Shown here: positions 24,187 through 33,296 of the stretch, piece after piece
How the letters are laid out: the number at the start of each line of letters is the position of its first letter
How positions within the stretch are numbered: position 1 is the stretch's first letter
Assembly (NCBI GenBank): GCA_016778305.1
Contig: JADHPT010000004.1
Coordinates: 57,311-121,310, forward strand
DNA length: 64,000 nucleotides
DNA from: Candidatus Poseidonia sp.
Lineage (GTDB): Archaea > Thermoplasmatota > Poseidoniia > Poseidoniales > Poseidoniaceae
Reading direction: 5' to 3'
Notes under the pieces: generated by a model
Seen by the model: the letters and a program-made list of their open reading frames with translations, nothing else
Database searches by the model: none
Told to the model about the DNA's origin: nothing
Translations under genes and position numbers: made by a program

Positions 24187-27100
24187 TCAACCCTCATAGG
24201 GAATCCAAGCATTGGTTGCTGCATCAAAGTAGGATAAAGCCCCGCTTTCGTCACGAGACCAATGTACGCCGTTTTCCTCCCACTGTTGAGGACCAGTTGC
24301 TTCTTGAATTGAAGGCAGTGACTTCCCTTCCGTCATGTACTGATCGGTCATGGAATCAGATGCCATTGCCGGCTCCCCGAAGGGATTCGCGTTCAATTCA
24401 GGTTTTCGGGTGAATACATAGCCGCCGCCTCCGATGAGTGTGAGCAACAAGACTGTGATGATAGCATACAGCAAACCATTACCGGATTCTGCTGCTTCTG
24501 TTTGGGAACGGGCTGAATCTTCGGGATAGGCATCCCACCGGTCAGCAACGCCGTCTCCATCGGAGTCAACAGATTCATTGGCATCGAATTTGAACGCATC
24601 TTCATCGTCAGATACACCATCTCCATCGGAGTCGAGTTGGCTAAGTGCACATCCAACTGGATTGATGAGTTCACCTTCAAGCGTCTTCGGGCATTCGTCA
24701 AGATGATTTTTGATACCATCATCATCGTCGTCCTTCTGCTGTTCGGAACAGCCGTCAACATCCACCTGTTGAGTCACGGGTGTGTCAGGGCAGAGATCTT
24801 TGTTGTTGTTGATGTCGTCGTTATCTTCGTCCTTCTGTGAGTCAGAACATCCTTTTGCATCGGGTTGTTCACCCGCAGGGGTTACTGGACAGATATCGTC
24901 AGCATCAGAGATTTGGTCATTATCGGCATCGAGTTGATTGGTAGCACAACCGAGTAGGTCAACTTGCAAGTCAGAACCTGTTCCGGGGCAATTGTCAATA
25001 TCGTTGGTGATGCCGTCAGCATCGGAGTCTTTCTGAGATGGAGCACATCCTTGCGCATCAGCAACTTCGCTGCTGGGTGTTGCATCACAAATATCGGCTG
25101 CATCGTTGACGTTGTCGCCGTCAGTATCACGCTCTTCAGCAGCACAACCCACACCGTTAACCGGTAATCCAAGTGTCGTTGTTGGACATGCATCACGGTC
25201 ATCGGTGATGGTGTCACCATCGGTATCGAGTTGACTCAAAGCGCACCCTGCAGCGTCAACTTGAGAGCCAAGAGGTGTGTTCGGGCATGCATCAAAGGCA
25301 TCCATGACCATGTCGTTGTCTTGGTCTTCTTGACTTGAAGAGCACCCTACGTTGTCAACTTGTTCACCTGCAGGCGTTTCGGGGCAAGCATCTTCAGCGT
25401 CGTTGACACCGTCCATGTCACCATCAAGCTGACTGGGCGAACATCCGTTCGCATCGACTGTCTGGCCGGCAGGGGTATTCAAGCACAAATCTGGATTGTT
25501 ACCGTTGGCATTATCTCCAAGACCATCATTATCTGCATCGGTCCATTGGGTAGCGTCCGCAGGGAAAGCATCGGGGTTCATTCCTGCGGCATTGTCTCCG
25601 TAGCCATCACCGTCGGTGTCACTCCACTGTGTGGAATCGTTGGGGAAGGCGTCGGGTGTTGTTCCGAGTTGATTATCACCATATCCGTCTCCGTCTGCGT
25701 CACTCCATTGAGATGCATCGTTGGGGAAAGCATCAGCATTGTTGCCATTGGGATTATCTCCGTAGCCATCTCCATCAGCATCTGCCCATTGTGTTCCATC
25801 GGTTGGGAACCCATCGGGGGTAGTACCGCTGGGGTTGTCACCATAGCCATCACCGTCGGCATCCGACCACTGTGTTGCATCGGATGGGAAGGCATCGCCG
25901 TTGGTCCCACTTGGATTGTCACCGTAACCATCACCGTCACCGTCACTCCATTGTGTTGAATCTGCTGGCCATTCGTCAGGATTGTTGCCCGAAGCATTGT
26001 CTCCGTAGCCATCCCCGTCAGCATCTGACCATTGGGTTGGATCGGTTGGGAATGCATCGGGTGTTGTCCCACTTGCATTGTCACCATAGCCATCTCCGTC
26101 TGCATCAGACCACTGTGATCCATCAGTCGGGAAAGCATCGGGCATGTTGCCGCTGGCGTTGTCACCGTAGCCGTCGCCATCCATGTCGGAATATTGACTC
26201 GCATCGTAAGGGAATGCATCGATAGCGTCATTGTAACCATCGCCGTCACTGTCTTTCTGAGAGAGTGCACATCCATTTTGGTCAACGGTGACTCCAGCGG
26301 TTGTGTTAGCACACAAGTCCAATTCATTCGCGACACCGTCGCCATCGTCATCGATTGAAAGTTGGAAGCAATTGGAGTCACCAATCAATTGAACACTTGC
26401 ATCAGAATAAAGGTCGATGTACACGCAATAAGTTCCTGATGAAGTCGGTGTTGAATAAGAGAAACTCGGCATGCTCATGTTTTGGGCCGTTGCTGTAAAT
26501 GAGGTCAATGAAGACGATGCGAGATTCGCTCCAGATGCATCACTCATTCTGTATTGATATTGATAGTCATCGTTCACTACCAAATCAAGGCCTTTGGCTT
26601 GAACGTTATTGTTGCTGGCCGTTGAACTTGCTGAATAGGTATCAATGACCAAAGCCGGCAGTTGTGGAACGAAGTCTTCAAAGTGAAGTCCCAAAATATT
26701 CGTATTATCACTGAGATTGACAACCGTTCCGTTAAGGGAGAGATAGGCCAGGAAGAGATGGTCGTTCATGGTGGTTGGCCCTGTCCAGTTGATCTGGTAA
26801 CTCATCGAGGTAGTTGTGGGGGTTAAGTACCATGCATCACTATCGACCATCGATGCGTTGATGGCGAGGTTAACATCCCCTGAGACCGAGAAGTTCGTAT
26901 TCCATTCATCGAAATCAAGAACGACCCACTCGACCTCGTAGTCGGTTCCAACCGTGAGGTTGGTCAACTCAATATCACCGGTTGTCGACGAGGTTGTAGC
27001 AATTTCAACCATTTCAATATAGTATTCATTCATATCGCTGTCAAGCGGACTTCCAGATGCATCTGACAGGGTGGAGGAGACCATCAATACCGATTCGATC

Positions 27101-28263
27101 ATGGTCGCTTGAATCGTGATGTTGAGGCTATGGGTCGTACCGGTGGTGTTGAAGGTACCATTCGTTGAAGTTGCCCATGATTCATTGTTATCAAGGAGCA
27201 TTTGACCGTAGGAATAATTGTAATTGTACGAAGTATTATTCGTGAGACCAGAGAAGGAAAGCGTTGCATGACTGGTATTGGTAATGAAGACGTCGACGGT
27301 CTCAAAGGATTGACCACCACCAGGATTGTCGGTTGTAATTTCGATATCGTATGTGTTGGTTGCTGAAAAGAATCCGTAGACGTTAACGTAGGTTGTTTGA
27401 TTAATCGAGGAAGTATATTGCATGGACTCAAGATTGGATGTTGACCCTGAACTGGTCAGCAATGAGCTTGATGCCGATAGCCATTCTACATCGAGATCTC
27501 CATTTGTGTGAGTGAATGAAATATTGGCATAATAGGTGACTCCTGCAATCATATCAACCTCAAAATAATCAGAATCCGTTGTTGTGTGAATCGAAAGTCC
27601 AGTGCAAGAAAGCGGAAGCAACGATGCACCGCTGGCTGTTGAAGTACCATCATTCGGTTCAAGGATGTCCGAAGTCAGCGTGCCTGCACCTGTGCAATTG
27701 GTGATGGAAGTCGCACCACCACCGCCTCCACCCGTACCGTTTGACACGGTGAATTTGTGAAGGGTCAAATTCCAAGAGCCTGAACCTGCCCAACGAACGA
27801 TTTCAATGTAGAGCATCCCTCCGTGGGCGGCAGTAGTATTCGTGGTAAGGGTCTCGGGGTTGTACATATATGATTCATCAAGATAATTCAATGAAGAATC
27901 GTAAAAAATGAGATCAAAATCATTGGTAACCGTCGTTCCGTTAGCAAAGGTGGTGCTGGTCGGGAAAGAAAGTGATGCAGAGAGCCCCTGCGTTGAAGTC
28001 AGAGCAACTCGCAGGAAATCTGAATCATCCCCATAATCCAGTTCACCGCTTCCAGTGAAACTGTTGGAAAAAATGTAATTCGTGATGTTCACCGTCGTGT
28101 TATCAGGTAGGTCGCCACCGGAATTCAAATCGTTTTGATTGGGTCCAACAGCTTGGACAGTGGGCACGACTGCACTGAGCAACGTGCCTAGAATCAACAT
28201 GGCCGTGATGAGGCTACTCCTTAGGGGCGAGGTGGAGGCTTTGATTTGATTGCGCATGTTCAT
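24187..28263 (-). CDS. Giant surface protein with tandem calcium-binding repeats
   Basis: About 1358 residues from ATG 28263. The upstream extension to 28368 would overlap the next gene and lacks a signal-peptide start. A signal peptide (about 15-38) is followed by several beta-sandwich modules rich in Ser, Thr and N-x-S/T (about 40-690), including pre-peptidase-like segments (SDYFEVDMIAGVTYYANISF). Then come eight 27-residue repeats with core SDADGDGYGDN, nine 33-residue Cys repeats with core CPxTPxGxxVDxxGC, a TM helix (about 1262-1285) and a cytoplasmic tail with a Trp-containing end motif. Typical of a large archaeal adhesin or stalk protein. Downstream on the same strand lies the transglutaminase-like protein. 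Confidence 0.8.
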   Translation of the reverse strand: MNMRNQIKASTSPLRSSLITAMLILGTLLSAVVPTVQAVGPNQNDLNSGGDLPDNTTVNITNYIFSNSFTGSGELDYGDDSDFLRVALTSTQGLSASLSFPTSTTFANGTTVTNDFDLIFYDSSLNYLDESYMYNPETLTTNTTAAHGGMLYIEIVRWAGSGSWNLTLHKFTVSNGTGGGGGGATSITNCTGAGTLTSDILEPNDGTSTASGASLLPLSCTGLSIHTTTDSDYFEVDMIAGVTYYANISFTHTNGDLDVEWLSASSSLLTSSGSTSNLESMQYTSSINQTTYVNVYGFFSATNTYDIEITTDNPGGGQSFETVDVFITNTSHATLSFSGLTNNTSYNYNYSYGQMLLDNNESWATSTNGTFNTTGTTHSLNITIQATMIESVLMVSSTLSDASGSPLDSDMNEYYIEMVEIATTSSTTGDIELTNLTVGTDYEVEWVVLDFDEWNTNFSVSGDVNLAINASMVDSDAWYLTPTTTSMSYQINWTGPTTMNDHLFLAYLSLNGTVVNLSDNTNILGLHFEDFVPQLPALVIDTYSASSTASNNNVQAKGLDLVVNDDYQYQYRMSDASGANLASSSLTSFTATAQNMSMPSFSYSTPTSSGTYCVYIDLYSDASVQLIGDSNCFQLSIDDDGDGVANELDLCANTTAGVTVDQNGCALSQKDSDGDGYNDAIDAFPYDASQYSDMDGDGYGDNASGNMPDAFPTDGSQWSDADGDGYGDNASGTTPDAFPTDPTQWSDADGDGYGDNASGNNPDEWPADSTQWSDGDGDGYGDNPSGTNGDAFPSDATQWSDADGDGYGDNPSGTTPDGFPTDGTQWADADGDGYGDNPNGNNADAFPNDASQWSDADGDGYGDNQLGTTPDAFPNDSTQWSDTDGDGYGDNAAGMNPDAFPADATQWTDADNDGLGDNANGNNPDLCLNTPAGQTVDANGCSPSQLDGDMDGVNDAEDACPETPAGEQVDNVGCSSSQEDQDNDMVMDAFDACPNTPLGSQVDAAGCALSQLDTDGDTITDDRDACPTTTLGLPVNGVGCAAEERDTDGDNVNDAADICDATPSSEVADAQGCAPSQKDSDADGITNDIDNCPGTGSDLQVDLLGCATNQLDADNDQISDADDICPVTPAGEQPDAKGCSDSQKDEDNDDINNNKDLCPDTPVTQQVDVDGCSEQQKDDDDDGIKNHLDECPKTLEGELINPVGCALSQLDSDGDGVSDDEDAFKFDANESVDSDGDGVADRWDAYPEDSARSQTEAAESGNGLLYAIITVLLLTLIGGGGYVFTRKPELNANPFGEPAMASDSMTDQYMTEGKSLPSIQEATGPQQWEENGVHWSRDESGALSYFDAATNAWIPYEG
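24593..25483 (-). repeat. Nine tandem 99-base coding repeats with paired cysteines
   Basis: Nine units of 33 codons following the 81-base repeats in the same gene. Each contains CPxTPxGxxVDxxGC then SQxDxDxDxxxD. This is the OmpA-associated/TSP3 repeat type, with one Cys pair per unit that could form a disulfide. One unit (SGTGSD-like) has lost the TP and one has CDATPSSE, so the copies are more diverged than the 81-base set. Confidence 0.85.
25543..26190 (-). repeat. Eight tandem 81-base coding repeats
   Basis: Exactly 648 bases equal to eight units of 27 codons, with a partial ninth continuing to about 25485. Each unit encodes S-D-A-D-G-D-G-Y-G-D-N followed by a PDAFPxDxTQW segment. The DxDxDG spacing is that of TSP3-type calcium loops. 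Units differ by point changes (for example NASGTT, NPSGTT, NQLGTT) without any change in length, which suggests repeated duplication plus selection for the period. Confidence 0.9.
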
Positions 28264-28304
28264 ACTAAACGCGGGCAGTATATCAGCACTACCACGACAG
28301 GGAG

Positions 28305-28544
28305 TTAAATTGCCGTTGGTGCAACATGACCGTCCCCTTTGTCGTCGGGTTGGCGCACACGTGACCATACACCGCCCATCAATTCGTCGTGATGATCTTG
28401 GCAGTAGTGGAAGCGCCGGTACGCCTCACGAAAGGAGTAGGCCTTCTTTCCGGTTGCGACAAGATAACCTTCTGGAGACAAGCGTGATACGACCGTCCCT
28501 GCTTCACCACAACCGGGTAAATCGCATACGGGTGGTTCAGCCAT
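28305..28544 (-). CDS. Small putative zinc-binding protein
   Basis: 79 residues from ATG 28544. Cys and His are spaced as C-x4-C near residues 7-12 and H-x-C-x2-HH around 46-51 (FHYCQDHHDEL), suggesting a metal site like those in small archaeal zinc fingers. The rest is basic and neutral with no recognised family. It is on the minus strand, 41 bases upstream of the giant surface protein gene and 52 bases downstream of the biotin carrier gene. Function unknown. Confidence 0.6.
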   Translation of the reverse strand: MAEPPVCDLPGCGEAGTVVSRLSPEGYLVATGKKAYSFREAYRRFHYCQDHHDELMGGVWSRVRQPDDKGDGHVAPTAI

Positions 28545-28596
28545 GAGTCAAACTCCCTCCTATGCTTCATTAAGTCTTGCACGAACAACCCAAAAT

Positions 28597-29007
28597 TTAC
28601 CGCTCGTCTTCTTCGGTTGGGTCCGGTTCGATGACAACCAAAGGTACGTTGGCTTCGATTGCTTCACCTTCGCTGCAGTGCACCGACACTACGGAGCCAC
28701 TGACGGGTGCTTGAATTTCATTTTGCATTTTCATCGCTTCCAGAATAAGGATCACTTGGCCTTCTTCAACGCGCTCACCTTCCTTGACTTCTACAGTGAC
28801 GACTTTGCCGGGGATGTTTGCAGAAACCGTGCCAGATTTCTTCTTCTTTCGTCCGCCAGCACGGCGCGGTTTTGCTGATGGGGCTGCATCTGGCATTTCG
28901 ATCTCAAAGGTTTGCCCCTCAACTGTCGCCTTCCATGAGGTACCTTCGCCTTCGACCTCAACAATATACTCAGTTCCGTTGACGATGACTTTGCGTGTTT
29001 CTGTCAT
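28597..29007 (-). CDS. Biotin carboxyl carrier protein of acyl-CoA carboxylase
   Basis: Carries carboxybiotin between the biotin carboxylase and the carboxyltransferase. 136 residues from ATG 29007. The C-terminal biotinyl domain is clear: GKVVTVEVKEGERVEEGQ, the biotinylation motif EAMKM (lysine is the acceptor) and QAPVSGSVVSVHCSEGEAI. The N-terminal half is a small beta domain (KVIVNGTEYIVEVEGEG) linked by a Lys-rich stretch (RRAGGRKKKKSG). It follows the carboxyltransferase and small subunit genes on the same strand, forming a propionyl-CoA carboxylase operon. The biotin carboxylase subunit is not in this window. A candidate biotin ligase is encoded at 50076-51554. Confidence 0.93.
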   Translation of the reverse strand: MTETRKVIVNGTEYIVEVEGEGTSWKATVEGQTFEIEMPDAAPSAKPRRAGGRKKKKSGTVSANIPGKVVTVEVKEGERVEEGQVILILEAMKMQNEIQAPVSGSVVSVHCSEGEAIEANVPLVVIEPDPTEEDER

Positions 29008-29011
29008 CAAT

Positions 29012-29203
29012 TCACCTCCATGGTGAGCGACGAGCCCTTGCGTGCATCAGAGATGATTGCCCCGATAGCATCCTGCGATGATCTTGAGACCAGGCTGCGC
29101 CGGCTTGACGAGCGACTTGTCCGGGATCATCACCCTGTTGTGTCACGGCCATCACCGCAGCGATGGCAGCCATTCGCAACTCTGCATCCTTTGCCATCAT
29201 CAT
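29012..29203 (-). CDS. Probable small accessory subunit of the acyl-CoA carboxylase
   Basis: 63 residues. An N-terminal hydrophobic helix (AELRMAAIAAVMAVTQQG) is followed by AAWSQDHRRMLSGQ and a basic end. The pattern resembles the small epsilon/delta-type subunits of biotin-dependent decarboxylases and carboxylases, which have an A-rich helix and a W...R...M tail. The similarity is short and only suggestive. Three successive ATG codons are possible; GAGGTGA abuts the first, so the third (29197) has the better ribosome-binding spacing. It sits between the carboxyltransferase and biotin carrier genes with gaps of five and four bases, which supports a functional link. Confidence 0.5.
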   Translation of the reverse strand: MMMAKDAELRMAAIAAVMAVTQQGDDPGQVARQAGAAWSQDHRRMLSGQSSLMHARARRSPWR

Positions 29204-29208
29204 TCACC

Positions 29209-30762
29209 TCATAGCGGGATGTTACCGTGCTTTCGAGCAGGTCGTAATTCTTCTTTATCCATCAGCATTTCCAATGCACGGGAGAGTCGTTGACGTGTTT
29301 GGTTGGGCTCAATGACATCGTCGAGGTAACCGAGTGCGGCCGCTTTGTAAGGATTCGCAAAGGTCTCTTTGAAGTCTTCAGTCAGCCGCTCTCTCTCTTG
29401 ACCGGGGTTTCGTGCATGAGCGATGCGGCGACGATGGATAATTTCCACAGCCCCGTCTGCACCCATGACTGCCAATTCTGCAGAAGGCCATGCTACGTTG
29501 TAGTCCCCGCGGATGTGTTTGCTGGACATGACGTCGTATGCGCCGCCGTAGGCCTTGCGCAAGATGACCGTGAGCTTGGGCACGGTGGCTTCAGCAAAGG
29601 CGTAGAGGAGTTTGGCTCCGTGACGGATGATCCCACCCCATTCCTGATTCGTCCCCGGCAGGAAACCAGGTACGTCTTCAAAGGTCAGGATGGGGATGTT
29701 GAATGCGTCACAGAATCGGACGAATCGAGCTGCTTTATCACTTGCATCAATGTCAAGACACCCAGCGAGGACTTTCGGTTGGTTAGCAACCACGCCCACG
29801 GTATGACCCCCCAGATGGCCAAAACCAATGACGATATTTTGAGCCCATTCGGCCTGAACTTCCATGAAGCCACCGTCGTCGAGAACTTCTCGTACAACGT
29901 CAACAACATCGTAGGGTTTTGAAGAATCATCGGGGATGATGGAATCCAAGGCGTCGCACAAACGGTCCTTGCTGTCCGATGTTTTCTTGCTAGGAGGGCG
30001 CTCCAAGTTGTTTTGAGGCAACAAATCACACAGATCTCGAGCGATTTGAATGGCATCTTCATCATCTCCTGCAGTAAAGTGAGAGACACCTGATTTTGAC
30101 CCGTGGGTGGCTGCACCACCAAGGTCCTCGAAACTAACGACTTCGTTGGTGACGGTCTTGATGACTTCTGGACCCGTGATAAACATGTGAGCGGTTTGGT
30201 CAACCATGATCACAAAGTCAGTAATGGCGGGTGAATAAACCGCGCCTCCAGCACAAGGCCCCATGATAACGGAAATTTGTGGCACAACACCTGAAGCCCG
30301 TACGTTACGGAAGAAAATTTCAGCATAGGAACCGAGAGATGCCACGCCTTCTTGGATCCGTGCTCCGCCCGAGTCGTTGAGTCCAATGACGGGGCGACCT
30401 GTTTTGAGTGCCATATCAAGAACCTTGCAGATTTTGAGCCCGTGCATTTCTCCCAAAGACCCTCCGTAAACGGTGAAATCTTGGGCGAAGGCGAACACTT
30501 CACGCCCGTTGATGGTACCGTGACCCGTGACTACACCATCTCCTGGAATGACGTTTTTATCCATATCGAAATCTCGACATCGGTGTTCTACCAATGCGTC
30601 AATTTCTTGGAAACTACCGTCGTCGAGCAACATGTCCAAGCGTTCCCTGGCGGTCATTTTACCACGATTGTGTTGAGCTTCAACACGTGCTTGTCCGCCT
30701 CCTGCCTCACTACGAGACTTACGATTTCGGAGGTCTTTGAGTCGCTCATCTGTGCTTGCCAT
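29209..30762 (-). CDS. pccB: Propionyl-CoA/methylmalonyl-CoA carboxyltransferase subunit
   Basis: Transfers CO2 from carboxybiotin to an acyl-CoA, most likely propionyl-CoA to give methylmalonyl-CoA. 517 residues, standard length. Conserved crotonase-fold blocks are present: [83 protein letters not shown] and the C-terminal [15 protein letters not shown]. Start ATG 30762. First gene of the carboxyltransferase, small subunit, carrier operon. The methylmalonyl-CoA mutase subunit and MeaB GTPase encoded at 32839-34198 act on the expected product. Confidence 0.95.
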   Translation of the reverse strand: MASTDERLKDLRNRKSRSEAGGGQARVEAQHNRGKMTARERLDMLLDDGSFQEIDALVEHRCRDFDMDKNVIPGDGVVTGHGTINGREVFAFAQDFTVYGGSLGEMHGLKICKVLDMALKTGRPVIGLNDSGGARIQEGVASLGSYAEIFFRNVRASGVVPQISVIMGPCAGGAVYSPAITDFVIMVDQTAHMFITGPEVIKTVTNEVVSFEDLGGAATHGSKSGVSHFTAGDDEDAIQIARDLCDLLPQNNLERPPSKKTSDSKDRLCDALDSIIPDDSSKPYDVVDVVREVLDDGGFMEVQAEWAQNIVIGFGHLGGHTVGVVANQPKVLAGCLDIDASDKAARFVRFCDAFNIPILTFEDVPGFLPGTNQEWGGIIRHGAKLLYAFAEATVPKLTVILRKAYGGAYDVMSSKHIRGDYNVAWPSAELAVMGADGAVEIIHRRRIAHARNPGQERERLTEDFKETFANPYKAAALGYLDDVIEPNQTRQRLSRALEMLMDKEELRPARKHGNIPL

Positions 30763-30858
30763 AGGCTTCCCCTACCCTATGGATACGAAACCCGCCCTTA
30801 TTCGTTCCTCTCCCAAAGAGGTCAAATCGGGGGACTTTGGACAGAAGACCTTCAACCC

Positions 30859-31908
30859 TCAACCTTCAGTCGGTTCATCCATATCTTTGGAGAATTGACT
30901 CAAGAAATCCCACATGAGAGTTTGCGGGTCATAGAGGCCTTGATTTCCAAAGCAATTCCAAACGACATCAGGTGAGCAAAGATCATTCGCGTAGAGGTTA
31001 TGGCCGCCTGCATGAACGGTAATCAATGCTACTTCAGCACCATTGGCACAATCCGTAAATCCTTGAATGCTGTAAAGCGTACCTGGTTCGTTACGGTCAG
31101 GCAATGCACCTTCGCAGCCGTTATATTCTGCCCAATCGTACATATTCTCTACAGCCCCGGACTGCATTGATTCAAGATTCCGTCTGTTTTCGTCGACGAT
31201 GCCCCATGTGATGGTGTTGGTATAGGGAGTGTTTTCATCGAGGAAACCATGTATTTCTAGAATTGGTATGGGTTGATAGTTCGAGGGTTCATGATAACTC
31301 AGATATCCGGATGTACAGGCAACAGCCGCTATGACCTCACTGGCCACCAAGGCCATGCGCTGAGCCATCATGCAACCATTTGACCAGCCGGAAAGATAAA
31401 TTCTGTCAGTGTCAACTGGATAATTGGAAGACGTCTGTTCAATTACTTCAAGAAGATAGCCGACATCATCAATTTCAAGATCGCGTGCATCTCCACAGCA
31501 ATAACCAGCATTCCACGATTCTTCATTTCCACCAAACGGTAAGGTCGTATTGTCAATAAGGATGCCCTCAGGGTGAACGACGATGGCTCCCACTTCGTCG
31601 GCGAGCGTCATGATCTCACTGTGTGCCCGAGTGTCTGGAGCAGACATCGCCCAACCGTGCAGTTCGAGAATGATTGGCACATTGGACGAGGCGTTGACAG
31701 TACTGGGGATGTAGGTTTGATAACAACGCTCCCAGCCGTCATGATCAAAACACGTATACTCTGATGGATCGGGGTAGGTGAAACTTCCAAGTTCCTCGCC
31801 GGAATCAGTTGATTCGGGTTCGTCGTTGACCACTGCGCTCAGGCAGCCTTGAAGGGTAAAAAGGAGAACGGCAACAATGGTGAACAACCTTAATCCAGAC
31901 GCCCCCAT
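30859..31908 (-). CDS. Secreted lipoprotein esterase (PHB depolymerase/LpqC-like)
   Basis: Alpha/beta hydrolase of 349 residues from ATG 31908. The N-terminus is a lipoprotein signal (LRLFTIVAVLLFTLQGC; the Cys follows an L-x-G lipobox), so the enzyme is probably tethered outside. Family markers: VPIILELHGWAMS (HG oxyanion region), the nucleophile elbow GWSNGCMMAQRM (GxSxG), and a late histidine in VHAGGHNLY. It resembles the polyhydroxybutyrate depolymerase/feruloyl esterase group, which includes deacetylases of unknown substrate. Extra Cys pairs (CFDHDGWERC, CCGD) suggest disulfides. It is adjacent to a PKD-domain secreted protein. Confidence 0.82.
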   Translation of the reverse strand: MGASGLRLFTIVAVLLFTLQGCLSAVVNDEPESTDSGEELGSFTYPDPSEYTCFDHDGWERCYQTYIPSTVNASSNVPIILELHGWAMSAPDTRAHSEIMTLADEVGAIVVHPEGILIDNTTLPFGGNEESWNAGYCCGDARDLEIDDVGYLLEVIEQTSSNYPVDTDRIYLSGWSNGCMMAQRMALVASEVIAAVACTSGYLSYHEPSNYQPIPILEIHGFLDENTPYTNTITWGIVDENRRNLESMQSGAVENMYDWAEYNGCEGALPDRNEPGTLYSIQGFTDCANGAEVALITVHAGGHNLYANDLCSPDVVWNCFGNQGLYDPQTLMWDFLSQFSKDMDEPTEG

Positions 31909-31949
31909 GAACGGATGTTCCCCCTTAATGTCATTAAGATTTTTCAGGA

Positions 31950-32735
31950 TTAGATGACTGTGGTTACCCAAGCAGCGGTTGGTTTGTGCCAGTCCCTCAC
32001 TTGGTCGGTTTCAAGCCGTAGTTGCATGCTTTGACCCTCCTCTAAACCGACGTCTTCAAGGAAAAAATCCACGATGTATTCGTTACTGCGAAAGGTATCA
32101 TCAAACAGAATTTCCTGCTCGACAACAGAGCCTTCTTCGAGTTTCTGAAGTATCACTCGGACATGGCATTCTTGGAGAGGATTCCGTAGGCTGCAGGATT
32201 CACTGCTTCCGTCATGTTCAACCTGAACAAAGCCCTCGAGCGTCGATGTTGCTTCATGTGTTGTGAGTACGATGACCGTGTCTTTGGCCGTTGGAGCACA
32301 GACACATTCCATGTTGTCGGCTTCAACCTCAGATTCGAGGTCGACAACGACGGATATCGAACGGGTATCAACAGTTTCTGAGGTCACCAGTGTCGCAGTG
32401 ATGTTGTGATGACCTGGTTCAGCAAATTCATGAGCAACACTGGAGCCTGTTCGCACTTCACCGTCCCCAAAGTCCCACGTGATCATTCCGTCTGAGGCCG
32501 ATGCTGAAAAGAGGAACTGATGAAGGATTTCGGTAACGACTTCCTCTTCATCATTGTCTCCTTCATCGACCTCGATCATGACATAGCGATTGGTTCCCAT
32601 GGCGTTGTCCACTGAAATTTCAAAGGACTCATCTTGGGCTGAAAAAGGATTGAGTTCTGAACCCAACACGCCTGCCATGGTGAAGCCAGCAAGGCAGATA
32701 ACAAGCGCGAGAACACCCAGAACATTGGTTCGCAT
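31950..32735 (-). CDS. Secreted PKD-domain protein
   Basis: 261 residues from ATG 32735. A signal peptide (about 1-24) precedes one PKD domain with the classical WDFGDGEVRTGSSVAHEF and PGHHNITATL strands. The second half is a different beta domain with Cys pairs (MECVCAP; ESCSLRNPLQEC). No TM or catalytic motif is visible. It is divergent from the methylmalonyl-CoA mutase subunit, and the esterase lipoprotein gene follows it with 41 bases between. It may bind polysaccharide or protein outside the cell; not shown. Confidence 0.75.
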   Translation of the reverse strand: MRTNVLGVLALVICLAGFTMAGVLGSELNPFSAQDESFEISVDNAMGTNRYVMIEVDEGDNDEEEVVTEILHQFLFSASASDGMITWDFGDGEVRTGSSVAHEFAEPGHHNITATLVTSETVDTRSISVVVDLESEVEADNMECVCAPTAKDTVIVLTTHEATSTLEGFVQVEHDGSSESCSLRNPLQECHVRVILQKLEEGSVVEQEILFDDTFRSNEYIVDFFLEDVGLEEGQSMQLRLETDQVRDWHKPTAAWVTTVI

Positions 32736-32756
32736 ATTTGTTATTTAATCAAGCGA

Positions 32757-32766
32757 GAATATAAGC
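32757..32766 (-). promoter_or_regulatory. TATA-like element for the PKD-protein gene
   Basis: On the minus strand this reads GCTTATATTC, centred about 27 bases before the ATG at 32735. This spacing suggests a leaderless or nearly leaderless transcript, common in archaea. Confidence 0.4.
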
Positions 32767-32770
32767 GCGT

Positions 32771-32780
32771 GTTTATTTTA
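32771..32780 (+). promoter_or_regulatory. TATA-like element for the mutase-subunit gene
   Basis: GTTTATTTTA on the plus strand, about 60 bases before the ATG at 32839. It would place transcription start near 32803, with a leader of some 35 bases. It is in the same intergenic region as the minus-strand TATA element. Confidence 0.3.
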
Positions 32781-32838
32781 TTCATCGAATGAACGAAGAA
32801 ATAGGTGCGTTGATAGGGAAGCGCCCTCTCCTGTGCCC

Positions 32839-33285
32839 ATGGACCAACCCTTGCGTATCGTAGTGGCAAAGCCCGGACTTGACGGTCACGACCGTGGAGC
32901 CAAGGTTGTGGCTCGCGCCCTCAGGGATGCTGGTCACGAAGTCATCTACACGGGTCTGCGACGTACTGCTCAACAAATCGTTGAAACTGTTCGTGACGAA
33001 GACGCACGTTTTCTCGGTCTGTCGTCTCTTTCAGGAGCACATGCGCATCTATTCCCCCAGGTGTGCAAGCACTTGGTCGAAGCGGGATTAAAGGATGTGA
33101 TCGTCTTTGGTGGAGGAATCATACCCCACGAAGATCGCTCTGCACTTCATGAAGTTGGCATTCGGGCCGTCTTTGGCCCGGGTACACCAACCTCTGAAAT
33201 TCTTGAGTTCATACAACAAGCCAATGACAAAGGCAACGCTGGCGTTGGACAGGACAGTACCTGGCATTGGACTTCATCGGCATGA
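32839..33285 (+). CDS. mcmA2: Methylmalonyl-CoA mutase, cobalamin-binding subunit
   Basis: B12-binding half of methylmalonyl-CoA mutase, which isomerises methylmalonyl-CoA to succinyl-CoA. 148 residues from ATG 32839 (GTG 32833 possible). The cobalamin motif DGHDRG (D-x-H-x-x-G, residues 15-20) is present, followed by LGLSSLSGAHAHLFPQV (SxL) and VFGGGIIPHEDRSALHEVGI (GG). The separate small B12 subunit is the archaeal arrangement; the catalytic large subunit is not in this window. The meaB gene starts 12 bases after the stop. The partner carboxylase is nearby on the other strand. Confidence 0.92.
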   Translation: MDQPLRIVVAKPGLDGHDRGAKVVARALRDAGHEVIYTGLRRTAQQIVETVRDEDARFLGLSSLSGAHAHLFPQVCKHLVEAGLKDVIVFGGGIIPHEDRSALHEVGIRAVFGPGTPTSEILEFIQQANDKGNAGVGQDSTWHWTSSA

Positions 33286-33296
33286 GGTGCCCTTCA

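Noticed and set aside
25360..25959. Long plus-strand frames over the repeat region of the giant protein
   Set aside because: They follow the 81-base periodicity of the real minus-strand repeats and translate to low-complexity sequence, so they are shadows.
25543..26190. CRISPR array
   Set aside because: The repeats are in-frame coding units with no spacers; the 81-base period encodes calcium loops.
28264..28368. N-terminal extension of the giant surface protein to 28368
   Set aside because: It overlaps the small zinc-like gene (28305-28544), puts a cysteine/arginine-rich stretch before the signal peptide and uses a non-ATG start. ATG 28263 fits better.
33107..33296. Upstream extension of meaB into the mutase-subunit gene
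   Set aside because: It is out of frame with the mutase coding sequence, and GAGGTG before ATG 33297 marks the natural start.
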